The translations under genes were made by a program, and so were the position numbers. A stretch of DNA of 64,000 bases, from positions 7,998,001-8,062,000 of the forward strand of contig NZ_CP107799.1 of NCBI RefSeq assembly GCF_041431135.1. The letters are read 5' to 3'. The notes under the pieces were generated by a model, which searched no databases, had not been told where the DNA came from, and was given only the letters and a program-made list of their open reading frames with translations. The stretch is from Streptomyces sp. NBC_00554. Its GTDB lineage: Bacteria; Actinomycetota; Actinomycetes; Streptomycetales; Streptomycetaceae. Shown here piece after piece: positions 35,168-44,013 of the stretch (position 1 is its first letter; every line of letters starts with the position of its first letter).

Positions 35168-36737
35168 AGTTGTGCCTCGGTGGCGGACACGAGGTCGCCC
35201 ACTCCAGGGAGCGGCCGAAGCCCCAGGGGTCGTCGACGTCGACCTTGGTGCCGTACTTGGCGGTCTTCCAGACGTTGTAGAGGAACGGCAGCGTGGAGAT
35301 GCCCAGCAGGAACGCGCCGATCGTCGAGATGGTGTTGAGTGCCGTGAAGCCGTCGGCCGCGAGGTAGTCGGCGTACCGGCGCGGCATGCCCTCGGCGCCC
35401 AGCCAGTGCTGCACCAGGAACGTCGTGTGGAAGCCGACGAAGAGCGTCCAGAACTGGATCTTGCCGAGCCGTTCGTCGAGCATCTTGCCGGTGAACTTGG
35501 GCCACCAGAAGTAGAAGCCGCCGAAGGTCGCGAAGACGACGGTGCCGAAGACGACGTAGTGGAAGTGGGCGACCACGAAGTACGAGTCGGTCACATGGAA
35601 GTCGAGGGGCGGCGAGGCCAGGATCACCCCGGTCAGGCCGCCGAACAGGAACGACACCAGGAAGCCGACGGCCCACAGCATGGGGGTCTCGAAGGACAGG
35701 GACCCCTTGAGCATCGTGCCGGTCCAGTTGAAGAACTTCACGCCCGTGGGCACCGCGATCAGGAACGACATGAACGAGAAGTACGGCAGGAGCACGGCGC
35801 CGGTCGCGAACATGTGGTGCGCCCACACGACCACCGACAGGCCGGTGATGGCCATCGTCGCGGCGACGAGCGTCAGATAGCCGAAGATCGGCTTCCGGCT
35901 GAAGACCGGCAGGATCTCCGTGATGATCCCGAAGAACGGCAGCGCGATGATGTAGACCTCGGGATGCCCGAAGAACCAGAACAGGTGCTGCCACAGCAGC
36001 GCTCCGCCGTTCGCCGCGTCGAACACCTGTGAGCCGAACCGCCGGTCCGCCTCGAGCACCAGCAGCGCCGCCGCCAGCACCGGGAACGCGAAGAGGATGA
36101 GGATCGAGGTGAAGAGCGTGTTCCAGGTGAAGATCGGCAGCCGGAACATCGTCATGCCGGGCGCGCGCATCCCGATGATCGTCGTGATGAAGTTGACCGC
36201 GCCGAGGATCGTGCCGAAGCCGGCCAGTGCGAGCCCCATGATCCACATGTCGGCGCCGATGCCCGGCGAGCGCTCCAGGCTGTTGAGCGGCGCGTAGGCG
36301 AACCAGCCGAAGGCGGCGGGACCGCTGGGTACCAGGAGCGAGCCGAGGACGATCAGGCCGCCGAAGAGGAACAGCCAGTACGACAGCATGTTCAGCCGCG
36401 GGAAGGCGACGTCCGGGGAGCCGATCTGCAGCGGCATGATCTCGTTGGCGAAGCCGGCGAAGGTCGGGGTCGCGAACAGCAGCAGCATGATCGTGCCGTG
36501 CATGGTGAACATCTGGTTGAACTGGTTGTTGTCGATGAGCTGCAGACCGGGCCGGGCGAGTTCGGCGCGCATCAGCAGCGCCATCAGGCCGCCGGTCAGG
36601 AAGAACGCGAACGACGTGATCAGGTAGAGGTGCCCGATCTTCTTGTGATCGGTGGTGGTCAGCCAGTCGACGATCACGCGCCCCGGCTGCTTGATCCGTA
36701 CGGGTCGCGCCGCCGCCTGCGCGGTGTCCGTCCCCAT
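35040..36737 (-). CDS. ctaD: Cytochrome c oxidase subunit I, solitary copy
   Basis: Catalytic subunit of an aa3-type oxidase, 565 residues and 12 transmembrane helices. Haem a ligands lie in MHGTIML and in the second His of VAHFHYVVF; the CuB His and cross-linked Tyr lie in WFFGHPEVYI, with the CuB pair in VWAHHMFATG. The C-terminus ends in a Pro/Ala-rich run. No ctaC, ctaE or assembly gene is adjacent, unlike the main respiratory cluster, so it is probably a second ctaD that uses partners from elsewhere. Confidence 0.95.
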   Translation of the reverse strand: MGTDTAQAAARPVRIKQPGRVIVDWLTTTDHKKIGHLYLITSFAFFLTGGLMALLMRAELARPGLQLIDNNQFNQMFTMHGTIMLLLFATPTFAGFANEIMPLQIGSPDVAFPRLNMLSYWLFLFGGLIVLGSLLVPSGPAAFGWFAYAPLNSLERSPGIGADMWIMGLALAGFGTILGAVNFITTIIGMRAPGMTMFRLPIFTWNTLFTSILILFAFPVLAAALLVLEADRRFGSQVFDAANGGALLWQHLFWFFGHPEVYIIALPFFGIITEILPVFSRKPIFGYLTLVAATMAITGLSVVVWAHHMFATGAVLLPYFSFMSFLIAVPTGVKFFNWTGTMLKGSLSFETPMLWAVGFLVSFLFGGLTGVILASPPLDFHVTDSYFVVAHFHYVVFGTVVFATFGGFYFWWPKFTGKMLDERLGKIQFWTLFVGFHTTFLVQHWLGAEGMPRRYADYLAADGFTALNTISTIGAFLLGISTLPFLYNVWKTAKYGTKVDVDDPWGFGRSLEWATSCPPPRHNFNTLPRIRSESPAFDLHHPEYAAVSPAPAPAPEPGTAGPAPS

Positions 36738-37138
36738 CGCTCGCCCCTTCGCGATCGCCTTCCGGGCCTGCTGAGCTCACGCCATGATGCTCGCGTCGCC
36801 CCGCGCTCCGACAGAGGGCGTGCGGGGGTTGTGTGCTGGAACCGTGTATTTCCTATGCGGCGTCAGCTTCCGGGACACGCCCCGGAATCGCAATGGAAAG
36901 GCCGCGCAGCACGACCGACTCCGCACATTCCAATGGGCTATTCGGGACGGCGTCACCGTAGTCCCGAATTACGTTCGAAGGCGTGCGAAACACCTACCGA
37001 ACCCCCCGTACGTGTGACGGAGTTCGGCTGAAACGCTTGTCGTGGTCCTGTGACAGAAATGTGACCGGTGAGGGATAAGAGGCGCATGGTGCGGGGTTGG
37101 GCTTCCCCACCGGCGAAGGGCCGCCTAACGTGGCGTTC
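36738..37138. other. Intergenic region between ctaD and the I78-like gene
   Basis: 401 bases without a convincing gene; it must contain the ctaD promoter on the minus strand and the small-gene promoter on the plus strand. It holds the inverted repeat ATTCGGGAC-N12-GTCCCGAAT (36940-36969). A small open frame near 36784 has no ribosome site. Confidence 0.6.
36940..36969. repeat. Inverted repeat ATTCGGGAC / GTCCCGAAT
   Basis: Perfect nine-base arms with a 12-base spacer that itself contains ACGG/CCGT. Located about 200 bases upstream of ctaD and 170 bases upstream of the small inhibitor gene. Could be an operator or an RNA hairpin. Confidence 0.55.
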
Positions 37139-37354
37139 ATGGCACCCATTCCCACTCCTCCCGCAGAGCCCCAGGACAGTACGGAGACCTATGTCGGGCT
37201 GGAGGCGAGAAGCGCCGAGCGCCGTGCCCGGGAGCGCGGCTGGTCCACGGTGCGCTCGCTGCCGCCCGGCGCGATCATCACCATGGAGTACCGCGCGGGG
37301 CGGCTGAACTTCGAGGTCAGTGACGGCAGGGTGACCCGCTGCTGGAAGGGCTGA
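37139..37354 (+). CDS. I78-family peptidase-inhibitor-like small protein
   Basis: A 71-residue protein resembling the potato-inhibitor-like I78 family. The C-terminal half PPGAIITMEYRAGRLNFEV, then SDGRVTRCWKG, carries the family pattern (RLN, a turn, V-x-R-x-W). It has no signal peptide, so it may act inside the cell. ATG 37139 is preceded by a poor ribosome site; the frame is open further upstream. A terminator at 37375-37415 follows. Confidence 0.75.
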   Translation: MAPIPTPPAEPQDSTETYVGLEARSAERRARERGWSTVRSLPPGAIITMEYRAGRLNFEVSDGRVTRCWKG

Positions 37355-37374
37355 CGGCGCCGCAGACGGACATA

Positions 37375-37415
37375 CGCGAAGGCCCCCGGTTCGTCAGGAG
37401 CCGGGGGCCTTCGCG
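37375..37415. terminator. Bidirectional terminator
   Basis: CGCGAAGGCCCCCGG (37375-37389) and CCGGGGGCCTTCGCG (37401-37415) form a perfect 15-base stem with an 11-base loop between convergent genes. Confidence 0.88.
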
Positions 37416-37462
37416 GTGCGGGGAGAGGCTGTGTGCGTACCGGCCCCGCGGGTTCTGTGTGC

Positions 37463-38491
37463 TCAGCCGCCTGCCGCGGGGCGGACCGGGGTGCTGCTGG
37501 TCGTGCGCGGTACGCGGTCCGCGTGCGGCGGCCGGCGGCTGCCGATCGGTGTGACCGGGGTGCGCTCGGAGCGGGTCGTGTGCGGGCCCGGGGCCAGGTA
37601 GACGGGCGCCCGGGGCGGGAGGGAACCGCTGACCGTCTCGCGCGCCGGAGCCTCCCCGTCCACGTCGGCGGGCTGCGTGACCATGACGGGCACGCCGACC
37701 GGAGCGGGCGCCTGGGCAGGCGCGGGACGGGCACGACGGGCGCGCCAGGAGTCGCGCAGGGAGAAGATCCAGACCTCGGCGCGGGCGATCAGCGGCTCGA
37801 CCCAGGGCAGCGCCAGCAGGATCAGCAGCCCCGCCGCCCAGCCCAGGACCACGTCGCTCAGCCAGTGCGTGCCGAGGTAGACGGTGGTCAGACCGACACC
37901 CAGGGAGACCACGGCGGAGACCGCGGACAGCCAGCGCCTGGCCCGTGGGGTCGAGGCCAGATAGGCCAGGATTCCCCAGGTCACGACGGCGTTCGCGGTG
38001 TGTCCCGAAGGAAATATATCGCCGCCGAGACCCATCTCGCTCGAGCCGATCGTGGTCGCGTAGTGCGGGCCGAGGCGGCCCATGCCGATCTTGGCGGCGC
38101 CGACCGTGATGTTCAGCAGCAGCAGCGAGGCGCCCAGTGTGAGCAGCGGGCGCAGGGTGTGCTGCCGCCAGGAGCGCCAGCCCAGCCAGGCGCAGACCAT
38201 CACGGCAGTGGGGCCGCGCTGGCCGAGCACCACGTAGTAGTCGAGGAACGCGTGGATCTCCGGCCACTGCTGATAGGGCCGGAAGAACATGACCTGCCAG
38301 TCGAACCGGACCAGCCACGACGTGATCGCCACGGCCCACACAATGGCCAAGTAGAAGGCCAGGGTGGCTACGAAGAGCACAACCCTGTGCCGACTCATCT
38401 TCGGCACATCGATGTGGGCCGGTCGTTCCGGCTCACGGTCCAGCCGGGCGAAGACCCGGTCCAGACGCTTGAGGGTTCGTTCGGTACGCAC
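37463..38491 (-). CDS. PAP2-family membrane phosphatase
   Basis: A 342-residue membrane protein with six hydrophobic helices and the three PAP2 signature parts: KIGMGRLGP (a degenerate KX6RP), PSGHT with the helical HTANAVV after it, and VYLGTHWLSDV with the catalytic His. Probably dephosphorylates a lipid phosphate or polyprenyl diphosphate. The last 100 residues are a cytosolic Pro/Arg-rich tail. GTG 38491 is the start. The 240 bases upstream are unusually AT-rich and include TTGACA on the minus strand (38586-38581). Confidence 0.86.
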   Translation of the reverse strand: MRTERTLKRLDRVFARLDREPERPAHIDVPKMSRHRVVLFVATLAFYLAIVWAVAITSWLVRFDWQVMFFRPYQQWPEIHAFLDYYVVLGQRGPTAVMVCAWLGWRSWRQHTLRPLLTLGASLLLLNITVGAAKIGMGRLGPHYATTIGSSEMGLGGDIFPSGHTANAVVTWGILAYLASTPRARRWLSAVSAVVSLGVGLTTVYLGTHWLSDVVLGWAAGLLILLALPWVEPLIARAEVWIFSLRDSWRARRARPAPAQAPAPVGVPVMVTQPADVDGEAPARETVSGSLPPRAPVYLAPGPHTTRSERTPVTPIGSRRPPHADRVPRTTSSTPVRPAAGG

Positions 38492-38730
38492 TCAATCGAC
38501 GTTACAGCGAGTGAGCTGCGTTCAAGGTCGAATCACTCGCTTTGTGATGACGATGTGATGTGGGATTCCTCTCAGGATGATGTCAATTTCCAATGAATCG
38601 CTAATCCTCCCTGGCCGGACCCTTCAATTCCATCGATCAAGTGTGAGTTCGGTTTTATGTCTCTTATATTTCCGTTCACCTGGAACTGGTGTGGAATTCT
38701 CTGGCCGCTCACCGGGCGCCATGGAGTCGA

Positions 38731-39936
38731 TCATGGCGGCCCGGTGCCGTTCAGCCAGAAGGCCCCGTAGGCCGCCGAGGCCACCGCCACACCGCCGAGC
38801 ACCAGCGCTGACCTGGGCGTACGCAGCCGGGACAGGGCCACCGCGAGGGGCAGCAGCAGGGGGAACGCGGGGAGCAGAAGGCGTGGTTTCGAGCCGAAGT
38901 ACCCCGACGCGCACAGGGCGAGCGCGGTGACGATCCCCGCGTACACCAGGAGCGGCAGCGGCTGGCCCTGCCGCAGGCATGTCACGTACAGCCACACCAC
39001 CAGCACGACCCCGACGACCAGTCCCAGGCCGGCCAGGGCGGAGGGGAAGGACGTGAACTTGTCGCCGACGAAGCGGGCGAAAGCGTACCCGCCGTCGAAA
39101 CCGTTGCCCCACTGCGCCTGGACATCGAGGTAGCCCAGCGGCCCCCCGCCCGTGCGGTGGCCCACCCACAGGACGTACCCGGCGGCGCCGAGGGGCGCTA
39201 GGAGCATGCCGAGGGCGCGCCGCCACGCGGGGGCGCCGTCCGGATGCGGCGCGCTTCGATTCGGTACGTACGAGGTATCCCGCTGGGTCGGCGTGTCCCG
39301 TACGAACGAGGTGATCGCCGCCACCCACAGGGCCGCGACGACCGCGGCGCCCACCGGGCGGGTCAGGCCCGCGAGCGCGGCGAGCGTGCCCGCCGTCAGC
39401 CAGCGGCCGGTCAGTACCGCGTAGAGCGACCAGGCGGCGAGCGCCGTGAACAGGGACTCGCTGTACGCCATCGACTGCACGATGCCGATGGGCAGCACCG
39501 CCCACACGAGCACGGCGCAGACACCGGCCCGGCGCCCGTACACATGGTCCGCGACCGCGAAGATCCCCCAGGCCGCGGCGAGCGAGGCCAGCGTGCCGAC
39601 GAGGAGGCCCGCGTCCGCGTACGACAGCGGGGTGAGCGCCGAGACGAGCCGTTCCAGCCAGGGCAGCAGCGGGAAGAACGCGAGGTTCGAGTGCACGTCG
39701 CCGTTCGGGAGGCGGACCTCGTAGCCGTAGCCGAGTTCGGCGACCCGGGTGTACCAGAGCGAGTCCCAGCGGGCGGTCAGCAGCGTGTGGGCGCTCTTGC
39801 CGTTCGCCGCGCTCCACACGGCCAGCGTGATGAGGCCCAGGGCGCGCACGGCCGCGTAGCCCAGGAGGGCGGGCGCGGCCCGGCGCAGGGCGCCCGTGCG
39901 GGGCGGCGTCGCTACGGGCGTCTCAAGATCGGTCAC
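38731..39936 (-). CDS. PIG-V/Gpi18-like membrane mannosyltransferase
   Basis: A 401-residue protein with about nine transmembrane segments. The first outer loop has ARWDSLWYTRVAELGYGYE, and SNLAFFPLLPWLERLV follows; both fit the PIG-V family, which uses polyprenyl-phosphate-mannose. It may glycosylate a surface polymer or protein; the acceptor is unknown. GTG 39936 is the likely start. Lies upstream of the PAP2 gene on the same strand but 240 bases apart, so possibly a separate transcript. Confidence 0.78.
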   Translation of the reverse strand: MTDLETPVATPPRTGALRRAAPALLGYAAVRALGLITLAVWSAANGKSAHTLLTARWDSLWYTRVAELGYGYEVRLPNGDVHSNLAFFPLLPWLERLVSALTPLSYADAGLLVGTLASLAAAWGIFAVADHVYGRRAGVCAVLVWAVLPIGIVQSMAYSESLFTALAAWSLYAVLTGRWLTAGTLAALAGLTRPVGAAVVAALWVAAITSFVRDTPTQRDTSYVPNRSAPHPDGAPAWRRALGMLLAPLGAAGYVLWVGHRTGGGPLGYLDVQAQWGNGFDGGYAFARFVGDKFTSFPSALAGLGLVVGVVLVVWLYVTCLRQGQPLPLLVYAGIVTALALCASGYFGSKPRLLLPAFPLLLPLAVALSRLRTPRSALVLGGVAVASAAYGAFWLNGTGPP

Positions 39937-40239
39937 GGGCTCGATTATCGGGGGCCCACGGAACCGGGGGACCCGCCGGGGCGTGGTCCAGCAAAGGGTG
40001 CGGCAAAGGGGAGCCCGGCCCTTCAAGGCCCGGCGTGCCAGGTGGAGCGTGGCGTACGCCACACCCCGCTGAGTGGAACGTGAGAGGTCCGCCACGCGTC
40101 ATCGGCTGGAACTCGCGTACGCTGACGGCTCACTCGCCTTTGTTGCGTGGGCCGGGATTCCGCTCTCCCAGGCCGCAACCGCAGGGAGTCCCCACCCCGC
40201 GGTCCCGCCGAACGCGAGGGAACATCTGGGAGGTAGTGC
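39937..40239. other. Divergent intergenic region
   Basis: About 300 bases between the minus-strand mannosyltransferase gene and the plus-strand MFS gene. I see no gene or strong inverted repeat. GGGAGG at 40228-40233 is the ribosome site of the MFS gene. Confidence 0.5.
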
Positions 40240-41847
40240 ATGTCCGGGACGACTACGGCCGCTGCGCGATGCCGTCGGGAGACCGGGGCCGTTGCCAACC
40301 GCTGGGTCGTCCTCGTCGTCCTCTGCGTCAGCCTGCTCCTTGTCGCCCTCGACGCCACCGTGCTGCATGTCGCGGTACCGGCCGTCACCGAGGACCTCAA
40401 GCCCGGCGGGATAGAGCTGCTCTGGATCGTCGACGTCTACCCGCTCGTCTGCGCCTCGCTCCTCATCCTCTTCGGCACGCTGGGCGACCGCGTCGGGCGC
40501 CGCCGGATCCTCCTCCTCGGGTACGCGCTCTTCGGCGTCGCCTCCGGACTCGCGGCCCTCGCCGACAGCGCACAGGTCCTCATCGGCGCGCGCGCCCTGC
40601 TCGGCGTCGGCGGCGCGATGATCATGCCCGCGACGCTTTCCATCCTGCGCCAGGTCTTCCCCGACCGGCGGGAGCGGGCGCTCGCGATCGGTATCTGGAG
40701 CGCCGTGGCCGCTGTGGGCGCCGCGGTCGGGCCGCTCCTCGGCGGGTTCCTGCTGGAGCACTTCTGGTGGGGGTCCGTCTTCCTCATCAACATCCCGCTG
40801 ATGCTGGTCAGCCTCCCCATCGGGCGACTGTTGCTGCCCGAGTCCAAGGGCGACGGGAAAGGGCCCTGGGACGTCGTCGGCGCGCTCATGGGCGCGGCCG
40901 CGCTGTTCGGAATCGTCCTCGGCGTGAAGCGGCTCGGCGGGGGTGAGGCGCCGTTCAGCCCGTTCACGCTGGTGCCACTGCTCGCGGGTGCGGCGCTGAT
41001 GGTCGCCTTCGTACGCCGGCAGCGGCGGCGCGAACATCCGCTGGTCGATCTGCGGATGTTCTCCAGGCCCGCGTTCAGTACGTCCGTCTGCTGCATCGTG
41101 CTCGCCATGCTCGCCCTGGTCGGGCTCGAGCTGATCGCCGCCCAGTATCTGCAGCTCGTGCTCGGCCTTTCGCCGCTGGAGACCGGGCTGCGACTGCTGC
41201 CGCTCACCGTCGCGGCGATGGCGGCGGGGCTCGCCGGCGCGAAGATGCTGCGGCGGTTCGGGCCGCGCGCGATGGTCTGCTCCGGGTTCTGCATCACCGC
41301 GGCCGCGGTGATCACGCTCGTCCCGATGGGCGGGCGTGACAACACCGGGCTGCTGCTCTTCGGGTTCGTGCTTCTCGGGTTCGGCCTTGAGATGACGCTC
41401 TTCGGCGCGTACGAGTCGATGCTCAGCGAGGCTCCTCCGGCGCAGGCCGGCGGGGCCGCGGCGATCGGCGAGACCTCGTACCAGCTGGGCGCCGGCATCG
41501 GGATCGCGCTCCTGGGGAGTGTGATGAACGCGGCGTACACGCCCCGGCTGTCGTCGGTGCCGGGCGTTCCGGCTTCGGATTCCAAGGCGGCGGGGCACTC
41601 TCTGGGGGAGGCGTACGAAGTCGCTGCGCGGCTTGGCGGGCATCCTGGTGCTGCTCTGCGGCACGCCGCTCGGGACTCCTTTGTGCACGGGCTGCATGTG
41701 ACCCTGCTGGTCAGTGCGGGGCTGTTGCTGCTCGGGGCCGTTATGGCGCTGCGGCTTCCGCGGGTCATGGAGTGCGGGGCGCCTGCGGCGGGCTCGGCGG
41801 AGATTCCGGCGCCCCGGGAAGTCGCGTCGGCCCGCGTGCCTGTTTAG
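40240..41847 (+). CDS. MFS multidrug efflux transporter, DHA2 family
   Basis: A 535-residue transporter with 14 helices, QacA/SmvA-like. It shows LDATVLHVAVPAVTEDL in TM1, GTLGDRVGRRRILLLG between TM2 and TM3, and the antiporter motif AVGAAVGPLLGGFLLEHFWW in TM5. Probably exports cationic or lipophilic toxic compounds. ATG 40240 has GGGAGG six bases upstream. Monocistronic by spacing; no linked TetR-type repressor. Confidence 0.9.
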   Translation: MSGTTTAAARCRRETGAVANRWVVLVVLCVSLLLVALDATVLHVAVPAVTEDLKPGGIELLWIVDVYPLVCASLLILFGTLGDRVGRRRILLLGYALFGVASGLAALADSAQVLIGARALLGVGGAMIMPATLSILRQVFPDRRERALAIGIWSAVAAVGAAVGPLLGGFLLEHFWWGSVFLINIPLMLVSLPIGRLLLPESKGDGKGPWDVVGALMGAAALFGIVLGVKRLGGGEAPFSPFTLVPLLAGAALMVAFVRRQRRREHPLVDLRMFSRPAFSTSVCCIVLAMLALVGLELIAAQYLQLVLGLSPLETGLRLLPLTVAAMAAGLAGAKMLRRFGPRAMVCSGFCITAAAVITLVPMGGRDNTGLLLFGFVLLGFGLEMTLFGAYESMLSEAPPAQAGGAAAIGETSYQLGAGIGIALLGSVMNAAYTPRLSSVPGVPASDSKAAGHSLGEAYEVAARLGGHPGAALRHAARDSFVHGLHVTLLVSAGLLLLGAVMALRLPRVMECGAPAAGSAEIPAPREVASARVPV

Positions 41848-41987
41848 TTCTCCCGCCCGCGCACCGCCCGTGCGGCCCAGCCGACAAGTGCGGGTCTCCC
41901 GTGGGGGTTGTCCGCCGTCGGCGGCTGCCGGATCTCGGAGCTCTGGACGTACGGGACACTGCGTCGTAACGTCTGCGCCGTATTCGT

Positions 41988-42004
41988 AACTAGCGGCGCT
42001 AGTT
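41988..42004 (+). promoter_or_regulatory. Palindromic operator candidate upstream of acyl-CoA dehydrogenase
   Basis: AACTAGC-GGC-GCTAGTT, perfect seven-base arms, ends 22 bases before the ATG, just upstream of GGAGG. The size fits a TetR-family operator. No regulator gene is adjacent. Confidence 0.5.
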
Positions 42005-42026
42005 TTAGAGTTCCGGAGGCTCTGCC

Positions 42027-43217
42027 ATGTCCGCGTCCTCGAAGTTGCCCCCCTTCGACCCCGCCGACCCCCTCGGTATCGACGACCTTCTGGACGCGGA
42101 GGACCTGGCGATCCGCGACACCGTGCGGGCGTGGGCCGCGGACCGGGTGCTCCCTTATGTCGCCGAGTGGTACGAGAAGGGGGAGCTGCCCGGGATCCGG
42201 GAGCTGGCGCGGGAGTTGGGCGGGATCGGGGCGCTCGGGATGTCGCTCCAGGGGTACGGGTGTGCGGGGGCCAGCGCCGTGCAGTACGGGCTTGCCTGTC
42301 TGGAGCTCGAGGCCGCCGATTCCGGGATCCGGTCGCTCGTTTCCGTGCAGGGCTCGCTCGCGATGTACGCCATCCACCGGTTCGGGTCTGAGGAGCAGAA
42401 GCAGCGGTGGCTGCCCTCCATGGCCTCGGGTGACGTCATCGGGTGCTTCGGGCTCACCGAGCCCGACCACGGGTCCGACCCGGGCTCCATGCGGACGTAC
42501 GCCAAGCGCGACGGCGGGGACTGGGTCCTCAACGGGCGGAAGATGTGGATCACCAACGGGTCCGTCGCCGGGGTCGCCGTGGTGTGGGCGCAGACCGACG
42601 ACGGGATCCGCGGGTTCGTCGTGCCCACCGACGCGGCCGGGTTCTCCGCTCCGGAGATCAAGCACAAGTGGTCGCTGCGGGCCTCCGTCACCAGCGAGCT
42701 GATCCTGGACGACGTACGGCTGCCCGCCGATGCCGTGCTGCCGGAGGTCACCGGGCTGAAGGGGCCGCTGGCCTGTCTGTCGCACGCGCGGTACGGGATC
42801 GTGTGGGGTGCGATGGGCGCCGCGCGGGCCAGCTTCGAGTCCGCCGTCGAATACTCCAAGACGCGCGAGCAGTTCGGGCGGCCCATCGGCGGCTTCCAGC
42901 TCACCCAGGCCAAGCTCGCCGACATGGCCGTCGAACTGCACAAGGGGATCCTGCTCGCCCATCACCTGGGGCGGCGGATGGACGCGGGGCGGCTGCGCCC
43001 GGAGCAGGTCAGCTTCGGGAAGCTCAACAACGTGCGGGAGGCGATCGAGATCTGCCGGACCGCCCGCACCATTCTCGGCGCCAACGGCATCTCGCTCGAA
43101 TACCCCGTGATGCGGCACGCCACGAACCTGGAGTCGGTGCTCACCTATGAGGGCACCGTCGAAATGCATCAACTCGTGCTGGGCAAGGCGCTCACCGGAC
43201 TCGATGCCTTCCGGTAG
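42027..43217 (+). CDS. Acyl-CoA dehydrogenase, glutaryl-CoA dehydrogenase type
   Basis: A 396-residue FAD enzyme. FAD/substrate signature CFGLTEPDHGSDPGSM near residue 140, KMWITNGSVAGVAVVWAQT near 173, and the catalytic Glu in LTYEGTVEMHQLVLGKALTG near 372 match glutaryl-CoA dehydrogenases, which convert glutaryl-CoA to crotonyl-CoA in lysine/tryptophan breakdown. A related short-chain substrate cannot be excluded. ATG 42027 has GGAGG nine bases upstream. A palindrome at 41988-42004 may control it. Confidence 0.9.
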   Translation: MSASSKLPPFDPADPLGIDDLLDAEDLAIRDTVRAWAADRVLPYVAEWYEKGELPGIRELARELGGIGALGMSLQGYGCAGASAVQYGLACLELEAADSGIRSLVSVQGSLAMYAIHRFGSEEQKQRWLPSMASGDVIGCFGLTEPDHGSDPGSMRTYAKRDGGDWVLNGRKMWITNGSVAGVAVVWAQTDDGIRGFVVPTDAAGFSAPEIKHKWSLRASVTSELILDDVRLPADAVLPEVTGLKGPLACLSHARYGIVWGAMGAARASFESAVEYSKTREQFGRPIGGFQLTQAKLADMAVELHKGILLAHHLGRRMDAGRLRPEQVSFGKLNNVREAIEICRTARTILGANGISLEYPVMRHATNLESVLTYEGTVEMHQLVLGKALTGLDAFR

Positions 43218-43256
43218 GAACTCGCAACCCCGGAAGAACCCGCAAGGACCCCGGCA

Positions 43257-43283
43257 AGGCAGGGCCGGTGAGCGGCCCTGCCT
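43257..43283. terminator. Bidirectional terminator between acyl-CoA dehydrogenase and sepF
   Basis: AGGCAGGGCCG (43257-43267) and CGGCCCTGCCT (43273-43283), an 11-base perfect stem with loop GTGAG, reaching the sepF stop codon. Confidence 0.8.
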
Positions 43284-43723
43284 CAGCTCTGGTTGAAGAA
43301 ACCGTCCTGCGGACGGCTCGCGGCCTCGCCGCTGACGATCTCCGTGTTGGCAGGGGTCAGCAGGAAGACGCGGGTGGCGACCCGTTCGATCGTGCCGCGC
43401 AGGCCGAAGGTCAGGCCGGCCGCGAAGTCCACCACGCGCTTGGCGTCGGCGGGTTCCATGGCCGTGAGGTTGATGATGACCGGGACGCCGTCCCGGAAGA
43501 GTTCGCCGATTCCACGTGCGTCCCGGAAGCTGTCCGGGGTGACCGTGCCGATCCGGCGGCCCTTTTCCTCCGCCGTCTCGGACGCGACCTTCACACGAGG
43601 GTCGGTGACCCAGGCATCGCCGGCCGCCTGGCCCTCGGCGTAGTTGTCGTCGTCGTAGTAACGCTCGTCATCGTTGTCGTCGACGAGGCCAAGCCAGGCA
43701 CTCGCCTTGCGCACCGATCCCAT
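43283..43723 (-). CDS. sepF: SepF-family cell division protein, paralogue outside dcw
   Basis: A 146-residue protein. SepF links FtsZ to the membrane. The N-terminus is an amphipathic start (MGSVRKASAWLGLVDD), then an acidic linker and the conserved domain IGTVTPDSFRDARGIGELFRDGVPVIINL (shortened: PVIINLTAMEPADAKRVVDFAAGL), with LRGTIERVATRVFLLTPANTEI. Streptomyces carries more than one SepF-like protein; this copy is not beside ftsZ and so is a paralogue whose role in sporulation or vegetative septation is uncertain. Confidence 0.9.
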   Translation of the reverse strand: MGSVRKASAWLGLVDDNDDERYYDDDNYAEGQAAGDAWVTDPRVKVASETAEEKGRRIGTVTPDSFRDARGIGELFRDGVPVIINLTAMEPADAKRVVDFAAGLTFGLRGTIERVATRVFLLTPANTEIVSGEAASRPQDGFFNQS

Positions 43724-44013
43724 GGACGCCTCCTCTCACAGCGGTCTTTCTTGCTTTCCGCATCCCCATGGTCGTCCATGATGCGGATGTCGCGCCAAGT
43801 GGATAGACGCCGCGCGGGGGTTTCGTGACGGTACTGGTGCACAGCGAATACGTCGAGAGCCCGCGTTTCCCAAGGGTCTTGCTGTGTACGGCTGCTGACT
43901 AGGAGTGAAATATGATTCTTCACGGCGTATGGGTGACGAGCGGTGCGTACGGGTGAACGGGGTGGTCGATACGATGCCGCAGCTCAACGTCGTACAGGTC
44001 ACGGGGGAGTGTC

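Noticed and set aside
36784..37017. A 77-codon plus-strand frame in the ctaD upstream region
   Set aside because: No ribosome site, no conserved motif and codon use unlike neighbours.
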